Shown here: positions 32,348-40,186 of the stretch, piece after piece
Layout of the letters: every line of letters starts with the position of its first letter
Position numbering within the stretch: the first letter of the stretch is position 1
Source of the DNA: Cybelea sp963824595
GTDB lineage: Bacteria > Vulcanimicrobiota > Vulcanimicrobiia > Vulcanimicrobiales > Vulcanimicrobiaceae
Direction: 5' to 3'
Assembly: GCA_963824595.1 (NCBI GenBank)
Contig: CAWGPY010000009.1
Coordinates: 30,980-94,979 of the forward strand
DNA length: 64,000 nt
Notes under the pieces: model-generated
Told to the model about the DNA's origin: nothing
Database searches by the model: none
Seen by the model: the letters and a program-made list of their open reading frames with translations, nothing else
Made by a program: the position numbers and the translations under genes

Positions 32348-35119
32348 CTACTTCCTTTGGGTCAGCAGCCTCCCGAGCTGCAGCCGCGATCGCACGCCCA
32401 GCTTCCGCAGTGCCGCCGACACGTGTTTTTCGACGGTCCGAAGACTAATGTGCAGCGTTCGTGCGATCTCATCGTTCGAATAGCCGCCGGCCACGAGTTC
32501 CGCGACTTCGAGTTCCCGCGGGGAGAGCATCGCCGGGACGGCGCCCGTGCGGTGGACTTCGAGCCGCCGCACATCGCGAAGCGCGCCGAGCTTGCGGTAA
32601 CGTTCGAGGGCGTGCTTGGGGTTGCCGCCGGCTTCGTACGCGCGGGCCGCGAGCCAGGGCCACCCGATCGCGTCGAATGCCACCGCGGCTCGCAGAGCGG
32701 ATTCTTGCGTCTTGCCGTTCGCGATCCCGCGTTCGGCGGCAAGCGCGTCGAAGAGACCAAGAGTCATCTTATTGACGCGGTCTTGGGGACGCGAGGCTGC
32801 TTCGCGCAGCCGAACCCGCATTGCGACGACATCGCGCTTGAGCCCGAATTGCGCCGCAGCCAAGTATGCGAAGAGAAAGCGGTGCGGTCCCGGCAAGACG
32901 TTCGCCATGCGATGGATCCATCTGGCCGCGTCGTCGAGTTCGCCGCGCAGGCCGAGAGCCCAGGCATACGGGCCGCCGAGTAAGCCTATTGCAAGCTTCA
33001 TGCCGTGCGCCACTCCGTAGTGCAAAAAGGACTCGGAATCGTCGCCACGCAGCCGCGCGTCGTCGCCCGCGCAAATTCCCAGCACGAGCTGAGCGCTTTT
33101 CACGTGCACGCGGACCGCGTAGCTCTGTTCGGGCGCGGCCTCGGCCTCGGCGAGCAGCGTAGCCGCCGTGGCAAAGTCACCGCGCAGAGTATGCTCGAAT
33201 GCTGACGCCGCTGAAGCCAGGGGCACGCCCGGCACGTACTGCGTGCGCTCGGCGGGGAACGACGCATCGAAGTGGTCGCGCGCGCATTCGATTTCGCCGA
33301 GCGCCACGGCATCGAGCGCGATCTGGCAGTGGGCGTGGCGCAGCTGAGAACCGTCGCCGGCGACCCTCCGGGCAGCATCGAGAGCGAGCTCGGCATCGGC
33401 GCGCCATCGGTCGGCGTCTCCCCTCATGGCAGAAATCTTGAGCCGCGCCAAATAGGCCTGCGTGGCCACGATTGGGTCCGCGATCGCGTCGCCGATTTCG
33501 CTAAGAAAGGAGAGCGCCGTCTCAACGTTGAGCGCTGCGACGCAACTGTAGGCTATGCGGGCCCGCAACAAGTCGAGGGCTTCGATCGGCAGCTTCCCAC
33601 TAAGCGTATCGACCGCGCGATGATAGAGCTCGGTGGCGCCCGCCGTGTCGCCGGCATTGTGCAGCTGTGCACCCAGCGCAGACGCGTTTCGCGCAAACCC
33701 CTCGAGATCGCCGATTTCCCAGTAGAGGTGCCCGGCTCGACGCAACCGGGCGATCCCGGCGGTCATCTGACCCAGCGCTCCAAGGGCGACCCCGATCTTG
33801 TGGGTGAGTCCGGCGACCGCCGCCTTATCGCCCGCACGCGAGGCCAGCGCGCGGTCGTAGTACGAGATGGCGTCGGCCACGGCCCCGATTTCAGCGGCCT
33901 GGTCGCCGGCGCTCTCGGCGTATGCGGCCGCGCGGTGTAAATCACCCGCCCGAAACCAATGATGCGCCAACTCGACGCTGGCGGCGTTGCGATCGGGTCT
34001 ACCCTCGAGCTCGACCGCGATCGCTTCGTGCAACGGGCGCACTCGCTCGGCCAACAGTTCGCCGTATAACACTTCTTGCGTAAGCGAGTGACGAAACGTC
34101 AGTTCGCCGGGCTTCGTCCGCCGGTCGTAGACCAGCCGCAGCGACCGAGCGCGTTCGAGCGCCAGGAGAACGTCATCGCGACGACCCTCGCACAGTGCGA
34201 CGAGACGGTCGACGGAGAAGCGCTCGCCCAGGACGGCCGCCAGCGACAGAATCTTGCGCTGATCTTCGCCGAGAAGAGCGGCCCTCGCGAGAACGGCTCC
34301 CCGAATCGAGAGCGGCAGCTCCTGGATCTCGCTCGGGCCGGCTACCAGAGCGTGCTTGACGAGCTCCTCTGCGAAGAACGGGTTGCCCTGACTCCGTCGA
34401 GCGATGTCCGCGAGCGCCACCGGGCCGAGAGCATCGGGATGCGGAAGCGCTCGCTCGACCAACTCTAGGCTGGAGCGCTCGTCCAATCGCCCCAAGCTCA
34501 CGTTCGATACCGACGGTTTCGTAAGTAATGCTGCGAACTCGCTCAGCCGAGGATGCTTCGCGTCGAGTTCGTCCGAGCGATAGGTTGCAACGACCAGCAT
34601 GCGGCGCTTGGTAATCCGATCCGCCAAGTACGCCAGGAATCCCAGCGTCGACCGATCGGCCCAGTGAACGTCTTCGATCATCAAGACGACGGTACCGCGC
34701 AGCGCACAACGAGCCAACGCCCGGTCGATGGAATCGAAGAGCGCCCCCGTGGGGAGCGAGAGCGTAGTCGCATCCGCGTGACGTTCGAACGCCAAGCGCT
34801 GTACCAGGGCGGGGAGTGAAGCGTCGAGCGGTGCCGAGCGGCGCCGCTCCAGGTTTTGTAGAAGGTCGCGAAGCGGGCCGAGGGGCGTTTGAAGGAACTC
34901 GACGCACCGGCCAAGACCGGAAATTGCGCGACCGCTTTCGACACTCGCCTGGAAATGCTGCAGCAAGCGCGACTTACCGACACCGGCTTCACCGCAAATC
35001 AGCGCGATGCGCCCGTGCCCGTCACCCGCTTCGCGACGGTAGCGAGCCAGGAGCGCCGCCTCGCGACCTCGCGCTACGAATCCGTGGCGCGAATCAGCGG
35101 CGACCGATTTGAAATCCAA
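32348..35119 (-). CDS. LAL-type LuxR-family regulator (ATPase + TPR + LuxR HTH)
   Basis: About 923 residues. An AAA-type ATPase domain comes first: Walker A CGEAGVGKSR near residue 42-51 and Walker B VVLMIEDVHWAD. A long helical TPR-like middle follows (DLHRAAAYAESAGDQAAEIG, GDTAGATELYHRAVDTL). The last 65 residues are a LuxR helix-turn-helix (LSPRELEVAELVAGGYSNDE, LRTVEKHVSAALRKLGVRSR). LAL proteins (MalT is the classical relative) are ATP-dependent activators whose TPR part senses an inducer. The frame stays open upstream to 35380, but that part translates the dispersed repeat, so a TTG near 35119 is preferred; the start is uncertain. Confidence 0.85.
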   Translation of the reverse strand: MDFKSVAADSRHGFVARGREAALLARYRREAGDGHGRIALICGEAGVGKSRLLQHFQASVESGRAISGLGRCVEFLQTPLGPLRDLLQNLERRRSAPLDASLPALVQRLAFERHADATTLSLPTGALFDSIDRALARCALRGTVVLMIEDVHWADRSTLGFLAYLADRITKRRMLVVATYRSDELDAKHPRLSEFAALLTKPSVSNVSLGRLDERSSLELVERALPHPDALGPVALADIARRSQGNPFFAEELVKHALVAGPSEIQELPLSIRGAVLARAALLGEDQRKILSLAAVLGERFSVDRLVALCEGRRDDVLLALERARSLRLVYDRRTKPGELTFRHSLTQEVLYGELLAERVRPLHEAIAVELEGRPDRNAASVELAHHWFRAGDLHRAAAYAESAGDQAAEIGAVADAISYYDRALASRAGDKAAVAGLTHKIGVALGALGQMTAGIARLRRAGHLYWEIGDLEGFARNASALGAQLHNAGDTAGATELYHRAVDTLSGKLPIEALDLLRARIAYSCVAALNVETALSFLSEIGDAIADPIVATQAYLARLKISAMRGDADRWRADAELALDAARRVAGDGSQLRHAHCQIALDAVALGEIECARDHFDASFPAERTQYVPGVPLASAASAFEHTLRGDFATAATLLAEAEAAPEQSYAVRVHVKSAQLVLGICAGDDARLRGDDSESFLHYGVAHGMKLAIGLLGGPYAWALGLRGELDDAARWIHRMANVLPGPHRFLFAYLAAAQFGLKRDVVAMRVRLREAASRPQDRVNKMTLGLFDALAAERGIANGKTQESALRAAVAFDAIGWPWLAARAYEAGGNPKHALERYRKLGALRDVRRLEVHRTGAVPAMLSPRELEVAELVAGGYSNDEIARTLHISLRTVEKHVSAALRKLGVRSRLQLGRLLTQRK

Positions 35120-35183
35120 CGGTAAAAAGGCCCTGCTCAAAAGCGGAAAGGCAAGAGGCTTCTTTCCATCCCTAGGCTTCACG

Positions 35184-35223
35184 CCCTTCGACACGGCGCT
35201 TCGCGCCGGCTCAGGATGACAAA
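35184..35223 (+). repeat. Dispersed palindromic repeat, copy 5
   Basis: CCCTTCGACACGGCGC-TTC-GCGCCGG...CTCAGGATGACAAA between the LAL regulator and phaB, which diverge. It is nearly identical to copy 4a. Confidence 0.82.
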
Positions 35224-35264
35224 CGTGGGACTTCCCCGAATTGGCGGGGCTCGGAGGTAAGGTC

Positions 35265-36005
35265 GTGTTTGAAGGACGAGTTGCTTTGGTCACCGGCGGC
35301 ACGCGCGGCATCGGCGCGGCCATCACGGAGTGCCTCGCGTCGAGCGGGGCCACGGTCGCGGCGGGATATAACAGCGGCAAGGAGAGCGCGGAAAAATTTC
35401 AGCAGAAGATGAGCGAGAAGGGCGCCACCGTCTCGATTCATCAGGGGCGCGTCAACGAGGAAGACGATTGCAACCGCGTCGTCAAGGAGGTCATGGACCG
35501 ATTCGGGCGCGTTGACTATCTGATCAACAACGCCGGCATCACCGTTGACAAGACGGTGCGGAAGATGACCGTTGACGACTGGCGCCGGGTGCTCGACGTG
35601 AACCTGCTGGGCGCGTTCCAGATGACCAAGGCGGTGCTCGAGCACATGATCGAGCGAGGCTCGGGGCGCATCGTGAACATCAGCTCCGTCATCGGCGAGA
35701 CCGGCAACATCGGTCAGGCGAACTACGCCGCTTCGAAGGCGGGCCTGTTCGGCTTCACCAAGAGCCTCGCGCTCGAGATGGCGCAGCGCGGCATCACGGT
35801 GAACTCCGTCGCGCCCGGCTTCATCGCCACCGAGATGGTTTCGGCGATTCCCGAGGCGGCGCTCGCGAAAGTCGTCGAGAAGATCCCGCAGCGCCGGCTC
35901 GGCAAGCCGGAGGAAGTGGCGCGCGTGGTGCGGTTCTTATTGGAAGACGAGTCGAGCTACATCACCGGGGCCGTCTACTCGATCAACGGCGGACTGGATA
36001 TGTGA
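35265..36005 (+). CDS. phaB: Acetoacetyl-CoA reductase (SDR family)
   Basis: 246 residues, the usual PhaB length, from GTG with GGAGG 7 bases upstream. Short-chain dehydrogenase features: nucleotide loop TGGTRGIG near residue 12-19, NNAG, the catalytic Ser in NISSVIGE, and Tyr-x3-Lys in NYAASKAG. The GRVDYLINNAGITVDKTVRKM stretch is typical of PhaB/FabG. It would reduce acetoacetyl-CoA to 3-hydroxybutyryl-CoA with NADPH for PHA synthesis. FabG of fatty-acid synthesis is the alternative, but the phaC neighbourhood favours PhaB. No phaA thiolase lies in the window. Confidence 0.85.
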   Translation: MFEGRVALVTGGTRGIGAAITECLASSGATVAAGYNSGKESAEKFQQKMSEKGATVSIHQGRVNEEDDCNRVVKEVMDRFGRVDYLINNAGITVDKTVRKMTVDDWRRVLDVNLLGAFQMTKAVLEHMIERGSGRIVNISSVIGETGNIGQANYAASKAGLFGFTKSLALEMAQRGITVNSVAPGFIATEMVSAIPEAALAKVVEKIPQRRLGKPEEVARVVRFLLEDESSYITGAVYSINGGLDM

Positions 36006-36388
36006 AGGCCCTCGAAGCAGCGGCGATAGAAGCCGCGGTCGTGCGTGAGCAGGCGCGCGCCGCGGACGAGCGCATGCGCGCCGACTAAGAAGTCGGCGAC
36101 GGGGCGCACGCGCTTTCCCCCGGCGCGCCGGTACGCGTTCCAATGTTTTCCCGCCAGATCGGCGCACTCGCGGTCGAAGGGATCGAAATCAATCTCGGCG
36201 CCGGAGAACGCTGCGAGCATTCGCGCGGAGTCGTCGAAGAAGCCCCGCACCTCGGCCCACACGACCGGACACACGATCAGCGCGCCGTCGCGTTTTGCGT
36301 CGCGCAGCGCGTTGAGCGAGCCGGCCTGCCGCAAACGGTCGTTGGTGAGGACGTCGAGCAGCACCGAGCTATCAACGGCGGTGATCAT
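35975..36388 (-). CDS. vapC: PIN-domain toxin, VapC type
   Basis: 137 residues. PIN-domain acidic residues are present: Asp6 in AVDSSVLLDVL, Glu46 in VVWAEVRGF, Asp99 in RPVADFLVGAHAL and Asp117 in LLTHDRGF. These form the Mg-dependent RNase site. VapC toxins cleave RNA, often initiator tRNA or rRNA, and are neutralised by VapB. It overlaps the upstream antitoxin gene by 17 bases. Its 3' end overlaps the end of convergent phaB by 31 bases, which shows compact insertion into the PHA cluster. Confidence 0.86.
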   Translation of the reverse strand: MITAVDSSVLLDVLTNDRLRQAGSLNALRDAKRDGALIVCPVVWAEVRGFFDDSARMLAAFSGAEIDFDPFDRECADLAGKHWNAYRRAGGKRVRPVADFLVGAHALVRGARLLTHDRGFYRRCFEGLHISSPPLIE

Positions 36389-36575
36389 CGTCTACGTCCA
36401 TCGCCGGCAGCAGACCGACGAGCCCGGCCAGGGCGTCGGCGCGCACGATGCGCCGGCCCACGAGTTTGCCCGCCTCCTCGTGCAGCTCGACCTCGCTGCC
36501 GGGTCGCAGCCCGAGGCTGTCGCGCAAGGCTTTGGGGATCGTGATCTGGCCTTTTTCGCCGACAACGCTTTTCAT
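36372..36575 (-). CDS. vapB: AbrB-type antitoxin, VapB
   Basis: 67 residues from the ATG at 36575. The SpoVT/AbrB swapped-hairpin DNA-binding motif is clear: MKSVVGEKGQITIPKALRDS ... LGLRPGSEVELHEEAGKLV. The acidic/His tail (AMDVDDDHRR) would contact the toxin. VapB binds its own promoter and neutralises VapC. A 12-residue upstream extension to 36611 is possible but breaks the normal AbrB start. Confidence 0.85.
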   Translation of the reverse strand: MKSVVGEKGQITIPKALRDSLGLRPGSEVELHEEAGKLVGRRIVRADALAGLVGLLPAMDVDDDHRR

Positions 36576-36583
36576 ACCGTTAG

Positions 36584-36599
36584 AGTAGGGATTCCTACC
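36584..36599 (-). promoter_or_regulatory. Inverted repeat upstream of vapB, probable autoregulatory operator
   Basis: GTAGG (36585-36589) and CCTAC (36594-36598) around a 4-base centre lie 10 bases ahead of the vapB start. AbrB-type antitoxins usually bind such short dyads at their own promoters. Confidence 0.42.
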
Positions 36600-36669
36600 T
36601 ACCGTTGTCAACTTTGGCCGGCTTTTACGCTTGGAGGTTTCTGAGCGCCGCGTTGGATAAATCTAGCGC

Positions 36670-37425
36670 GTGAATAGTTTACCTCTCACCGAACGCGTCG
36701 GCATCGTGACCGGGGGTGCCCGGGGTATCGGGGGCGCCATTACCAGCCTGCTGGCCAAGGAAGGTGCGACCGTCGCGGTGCTTGGCCTACCCGAGGACCG
36801 GGAGCGCACCCAGACGCTGGCGTCGCACCTCAACGGCGCCTCGCCACGAATCCATTTTTACGAAACGAACGTCGGCTTCTTCGACCGGTGCAAGGAGGCC
36901 GTCAACGCCGTGCTGCGCGAGCACGGGCGCATTGATTTCCTCGTGAACAACGCGGGCATCACCCGCGACCGCACCGTGCGAAAGATGTCGGTCGAGGAGT
37001 GGGAGGCGGTTCTGCAGGTCAATCTGTCGGGGCCGTTTTTCATGATCAAGGCCGTGCTCGATACGATGCTCGCGCAGGGCTTCGGGCGCATCGTCAACAT
37101 CAGCTCGGTGGTGGGCGAGAGCGGCAACTTCGGGCAAGCGAACTACGCCGCCGCGAAGGCCGGCCTGCTGGGCCTCACCAAGACCGTGGCGCTCGAGGTC
37201 GCGAACAAGGGCATCACGGTCAACGCCGTGGCGCCGGGCTTCATCGACACCGAGATGACCAAGGCGATGCCGGCGCAAGCGATCGAGAGCGCGATCGCCG
37301 AGACGCCGCAGAACCGGCTCGGCCGTCCGGAGGAGGTGGCGCAGCTGGTGCGCTTCCTGCTGGACGAGAAGGCCGGCTACATTACCGGCGCGGTGTACAA
37401 TATCAATGGGGGTTGGTACATGTGA
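36670..37425 (+). CDS. SDR-family reductase, second PhaB/FabG-like protein
   Basis: 251 residues from GTG at 36670. It keeps the SDR motifs TGGARGIGG, NNAGITRDRTVRKMS, NISSVVGESG and NYAAAKAG, and the C-terminal GAVYNINGGWYM. It is a clear paralogue of the phaB gene 0.7 kb upstream. Its stop overlaps the phaC start (GTGA), so it is translationally coupled to the synthase. It probably supplies (R)-3-hydroxyacyl-CoA; which of the two reductases is the main one cannot be told from sequence. Confidence 0.8.
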   Translation: MNSLPLTERVGIVTGGARGIGGAITSLLAKEGATVAVLGLPEDRERTQTLASHLNGASPRIHFYETNVGFFDRCKEAVNAVLREHGRIDFLVNNAGITRDRTVRKMSVEEWEAVLQVNLSGPFFMIKAVLDTMLAQGFGRIVNISSVVGESGNFGQANYAAAKAGLLGLTKTVALEVANKGITVNAVAPGFIDTEMTKAMPAQAIESAIAETPQNRLGRPEEVAQLVRFLLDEKAGYITGAVYNINGGWYM

Positions 37426-39191
37426 CGACTGCGAACGAAAAGATGCCGCCCGAGGAACTGAGCTACGGGATTGACGTCACCGGACTGGATCCGGGGTCGC
37501 TGACCGACGCCCTGCGCGCCGTTGTGGCCGACGTGATGATGGATCCGATGCGCATGAGCACGTGGCTCACCGGCTTCGCGCTGGCCGAGCAGAACGTCGG
37601 GCTGAACATGCTGCGGCGGCTGAGCGGGCAGAGCGCCTTCGACGGCGGCGCCTCGGGCCGCGCTCAAGGCGACAAGGTCGCGGACAAGCGGTTTGCCGAC
37701 CCGGAGTGGAGCGCGAACCCGATGCTCGCGGGGCTGGTCGAAGATTACCGCGCGCGCACCGAGGCCGCGATGCAGCTGGTGGACTCGGCGCGGCTGCCGG
37801 AGATCACGCGGCGCAAGGCGCGCTTCGCCATGCAGCTGATGTGCGACGCGTTCGCGCCGAGCAACGTGCCGTGGCTCAACCCCGGCGTCGTGAAAGAGGC
37901 GACGGAGTCGGGCGGCATGAGTCTGGTGCGCGGGCTTCAGAACTTCCTCGACGACGTTCGCGACAACGGCGGTTATCCGCGCCAGGTGGATAAGTCGGGC
38001 TTCAAGTTAGGTGAGAACATCGCGGCGACGCCGGGGCGCGTGGTGATGCGCAACGAGCTGATGGAGCTGATCGCGTACGACCCGCAGACGCCGCAGGTGC
38101 ACGACATTCCGCTGCTCTGCAGCCCGCCGTGGATCAACAAGTATTACATCATGGACCTCGCGCCGGGCCGCTCGTTCGTGGAGTGGGCGGTGCAGCACGG
38201 CCACCAGACGTTCATGATCTCGTACCGCAACCCCGACGAAGCGATGTCGCACTATACGATGGATCACTACCTGCGCGACGGCGTGCTGGCGGCGATCGAC
38301 GCGGTGCAGGAGATCACCGGCGCGCCGCAGGTCAACGTCGCGGCGCTGTGCCTGGGCGGAACGCTGGCGATCGTCGCGCTCGCCCACCTGGCGGCGCTGG
38401 GCCAGGGCGACCGCGTGGCGTCAACGACGGTCACCAACACGCTGGTGGACTTCAGCATCCCCGGCGACTTGGGCGTGTTCACCGACGAAGACACGATCGT
38501 GCGGCTCGAGCAGCGGATGCGCGAGCGCGGCTATCTCGACACCGCCGAGATGGCGCGGACGTTCGACTGGATGCGGTCGAGCGACCTGATTTGGAGCTAC
38601 GTCGTGAACAACTGGTTCAAGGGCAAACAGCCGACTGCGTTCGACATCTTGGCGTGGAACAACGACCCGACGCGCATGCCGGTCGAGATGCACTCCGAGT
38701 ATCTGCGCGCGTGTTATCTGAACAACGCGATCGTCAAGCCGGGCGCGTTCTCGATCTGCGACACGCCGATCGATCTCGGCAAGGTCACCACGCCGCTCTA
38801 CGTGCTCGGCGCGGAGAACGATCACATCGCGCCGTGGCGCGCGACGTATCTCACGACGCAGCACGTCGGGGGCGATTCGAAGTACGTGCTGACGAACGCC
38901 GGCCACATCGCGGGCATCGTCAACCCGCCCGGCGGGAAGAAGACCTGGTACCACGCGCGACCGCACGCCACGCGCGGCGAGAGCGCCGACGAGTGGCTGG
39001 AGGGCGCGAACCGTTACAACGGCTCGTGGTGGGAGGATTGGGCCGCGTGGGCCGAGGCGCACGGCGGGCCGATGCGCGCGCCGTATCCGATTCCGGACGG
39101 CGAACCCGCGCCCGGGCGCTACGTGCGCAACGAGTCGGGGCCGGCGTTCGAGCCGGCGCGGGCCGATAAAGTTGGGAGCGCGAGGCCGTGA
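37422..39191 (+). CDS. phaC: Class I-like polyhydroxyalkanoate synthase
   Basis: 589 residues, the class I length. The N-terminal domain (1-190) is helical, including the PSNVPWLNPGVVKEATESGG region found in PhaC. The alpha/beta-hydrolase domain has the catalytic Cys310 in NVAALCLGGTLA, Asp467 in GAENDHIAPW and His495 in TNAGHIAGIVNPP. The usual lipase-like box is G-x-C-x-G; here the first Gly is Ala. It polymerises 3-hydroxyacyl-CoA into storage granules. It sits between the second reductase (overlapping start) and an HTH regulator (overlapping stop). Confidence 0.93.
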   Translation: MTTANEKMPPEELSYGIDVTGLDPGSLTDALRAVVADVMMDPMRMSTWLTGFALAEQNVGLNMLRRLSGQSAFDGGASGRAQGDKVADKRFADPEWSANPMLAGLVEDYRARTEAAMQLVDSARLPEITRRKARFAMQLMCDAFAPSNVPWLNPGVVKEATESGGMSLVRGLQNFLDDVRDNGGYPRQVDKSGFKLGENIAATPGRVVMRNELMELIAYDPQTPQVHDIPLLCSPPWINKYYIMDLAPGRSFVEWAVQHGHQTFMISYRNPDEAMSHYTMDHYLRDGVLAAIDAVQEITGAPQVNVAALCLGGTLAIVALAHLAALGQGDRVASTTVTNTLVDFSIPGDLGVFTDEDTIVRLEQRMRERGYLDTAEMARTFDWMRSSDLIWSYVVNNWFKGKQPTAFDILAWNNDPTRMPVEMHSEYLRACYLNNAIVKPGAFSICDTPIDLGKVTTPLYVLGAENDHIAPWRATYLTTQHVGGDSKYVLTNAGHIAGIVNPPGGKKTWYHARPHATRGESADEWLEGANRYNGSWWEDWAAWAEAHGGPMRAPYPIPDGEPAPGRYVRNESGPAFEPARADKVGSARP

Positions 39192-39565
39192 GCGACGACG
39201 ATAAGGGAATGCCGGGCGCGAGCGCGTGGCGCAGCCTGGGCGACTTCATCCGCGGCCAGCGCGAGCTCGCGAACCTCTCGATGCGCCAGCTGGCGGAGAT
39301 CGCGAAGATCTCCAACCCGTATCTCAGTCAGGTCGAACGGGGGCTCTACAAGCCCTCGGCGGAGGTGCTGAAGAGCATCGCCAACGCGCTGCACATCTCG
39401 GCCGAGACGATGTACTCGCAGGCGGGCCTGCTCGACGACACCCCCGGCAGCACCGCGAGCCATCACGGCGTGGAGCACGCGATCAAGCTCGATCCGAGCC
39501 TGACCGTGGACCAGAAGGACGCGCTGATCCGGATCTACCGAAGCTTCATGGGACAGGGCGAGTAA
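39188..39565 (+). CDS. XRE-family HTH regulator, coupled to phaC
   Basis: 125 residues from GTG overlapping the phaC stop. The Cro/C1-type HTH spans about residues 20-75: LGDFIRGQRELANLSMRQLA, then ISNPYLSQVERGLYKPSAEV. The C-terminal 45 residues are acidic and helical (LDPSLTVDQKDALIRIYRSF). The position at the end of the phaC transcript and next to the phasin gene suggests control of PHA genes, a role filled by PhaR in other bacteria, though this protein is not PhaR-like. Confidence 0.82.
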   Translation: MSDDDKGMPGASAWRSLGDFIRGQRELANLSMRQLAEIAKISNPYLSQVERGLYKPSAEVLKSIANALHISAETMYSQAGLLDDTPGSTASHHGVEHAIKLDPSLTVDQKDALIRIYRSFMGQGE

Positions 39566-39588
39566 GCGACCGGTTCCTTAGAAATTCG

Positions 39589-39629
39589 CCCTTCGACACG
39601 CCGCTTCGCGGCTACTCAGGGTGACAAGG
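39589..39629 (+). repeat. Dispersed palindromic repeat, copy 6
   Basis: CCCTTCGACACGCCGC-TTC-GCGG...CTCAGGGTGACAAGG between the XRE gene and the phasin promoter. The GGGTGAC variant is shared with copies 1, 2b and the last tail of copy 8. Confidence 0.82.
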
Positions 39630-39645
39630 CGATGGCGAGCGGGGG

Positions 39646-39675
39646 TTGACAGGCACAGCACGTGCTTGGTATACT
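39646..39675 (+). promoter_or_regulatory. Consensus sigma-70 promoter of the phasin gene
   Basis: A perfect TTGACA (39646-39651), 18-base spacer and TATACT (39670-39675). This is the strongest housekeeping promoter seen in the window and implies high expression of the phasin. Confidence 0.82.
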
Positions 39676-39717
39676 TAGCGCACAGAACTAATACGCCGAA
39701 GGAGACCAGGTTAAATA

Positions 39718-40056
39718 ATGTCCGTCAACGTGTCCGAGTACATGAACAAGTTTCAAGAAGAGGGTCTGGCCGCGATCAAGCAGACCCAAGACGCCAGCCT
39801 CAACGCGATGAAGTCGTTCCGCGAGTTCACGCGCGAGATGAGCGAGAAGCCGGGCACCATGCCGGCGTTCGAGAACATGCCGTCGCCGACCCAGCTCGTC
39901 GAGCTGTCGTTCGGATTCGCGAGCCAGTTGCTCGACCTTCGCAAGGCCTACACGATGCGCATCGCCGAGATGTTCGTCGAGACCCAGAAGCAGACCGAAG
40001 CGGACTTCAAGGCCGTCAGCGCGATGGCGCCCAAGCCGCAGGTCCCCAACAAGTAA
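39718..40056 (+). CDS. Phasin-like granule-associated protein
   Basis: 112 residues, no signal peptide, mostly amphipathic helix: MSVNVSEYMNKFQEEGLAAI, then QDASLNAMKSFREFTREMSE, then the motif LVELSFGFASQLLDLRKAYT, which fits the phasin pattern of a helix followed by Phe-rich packing. Phasins coat PHA granules and control their size. The strong private promoter upstream and the intrinsic terminator downstream make it a single-gene unit, as expected for an abundant structural protein. Confidence 0.78.
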   Translation: MSVNVSEYMNKFQEEGLAAIKQTQDASLNAMKSFREFTREMSEKPGTMPAFENMPSPTQLVELSFGFASQLLDLRKAYTMRIAEMFVETQKQTEADFKAVSAMAPKPQVPNK

Positions 40057-40097
40057 GACCCGTTCACTAACCATCGTCACCCTCTAACGATGGAGAA

Positions 40098-40127
40098 GGC
40101 CGCCCGCAAAACGGGCGGTCTTTTTTT
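40098..40127 (+). terminator. Rho-independent terminator of the phasin gene
   Basis: GGCCGCCCG (40098-40106), loop CAAAA, CGGGCGGTC (40112-40120), then seven T to 40127. It is one of two textbook intrinsic terminators in the window. Confidence 0.92.
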
Positions 40128-40138
40128 ATGCTAGCGGC

Positions 40139-40179
40139 GAAACGACAGCACGCGCCGTGGCGTTTACGGGGCGAAGGAG
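40139..40179 (+). promoter_or_regulatory. ECF-like promoter and leader, copy L1
   Basis: GAAAC (40139-40143), 17 bases, CGTTTACG (40161-40168), then GGGCGAAGGAG as leader and ribosome site. Matches the shared element described in the findings; ATG at 40187. Confidence 0.62.
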
Positions 40180-40186
40180 CATTATT

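Noticed and set aside
35119..35380. Extended N-terminus of the LAL regulator
   Set aside because: It translates the dispersed repeat (CHPEPARSAVSKG), which is noncoding, so the start was moved downstream.
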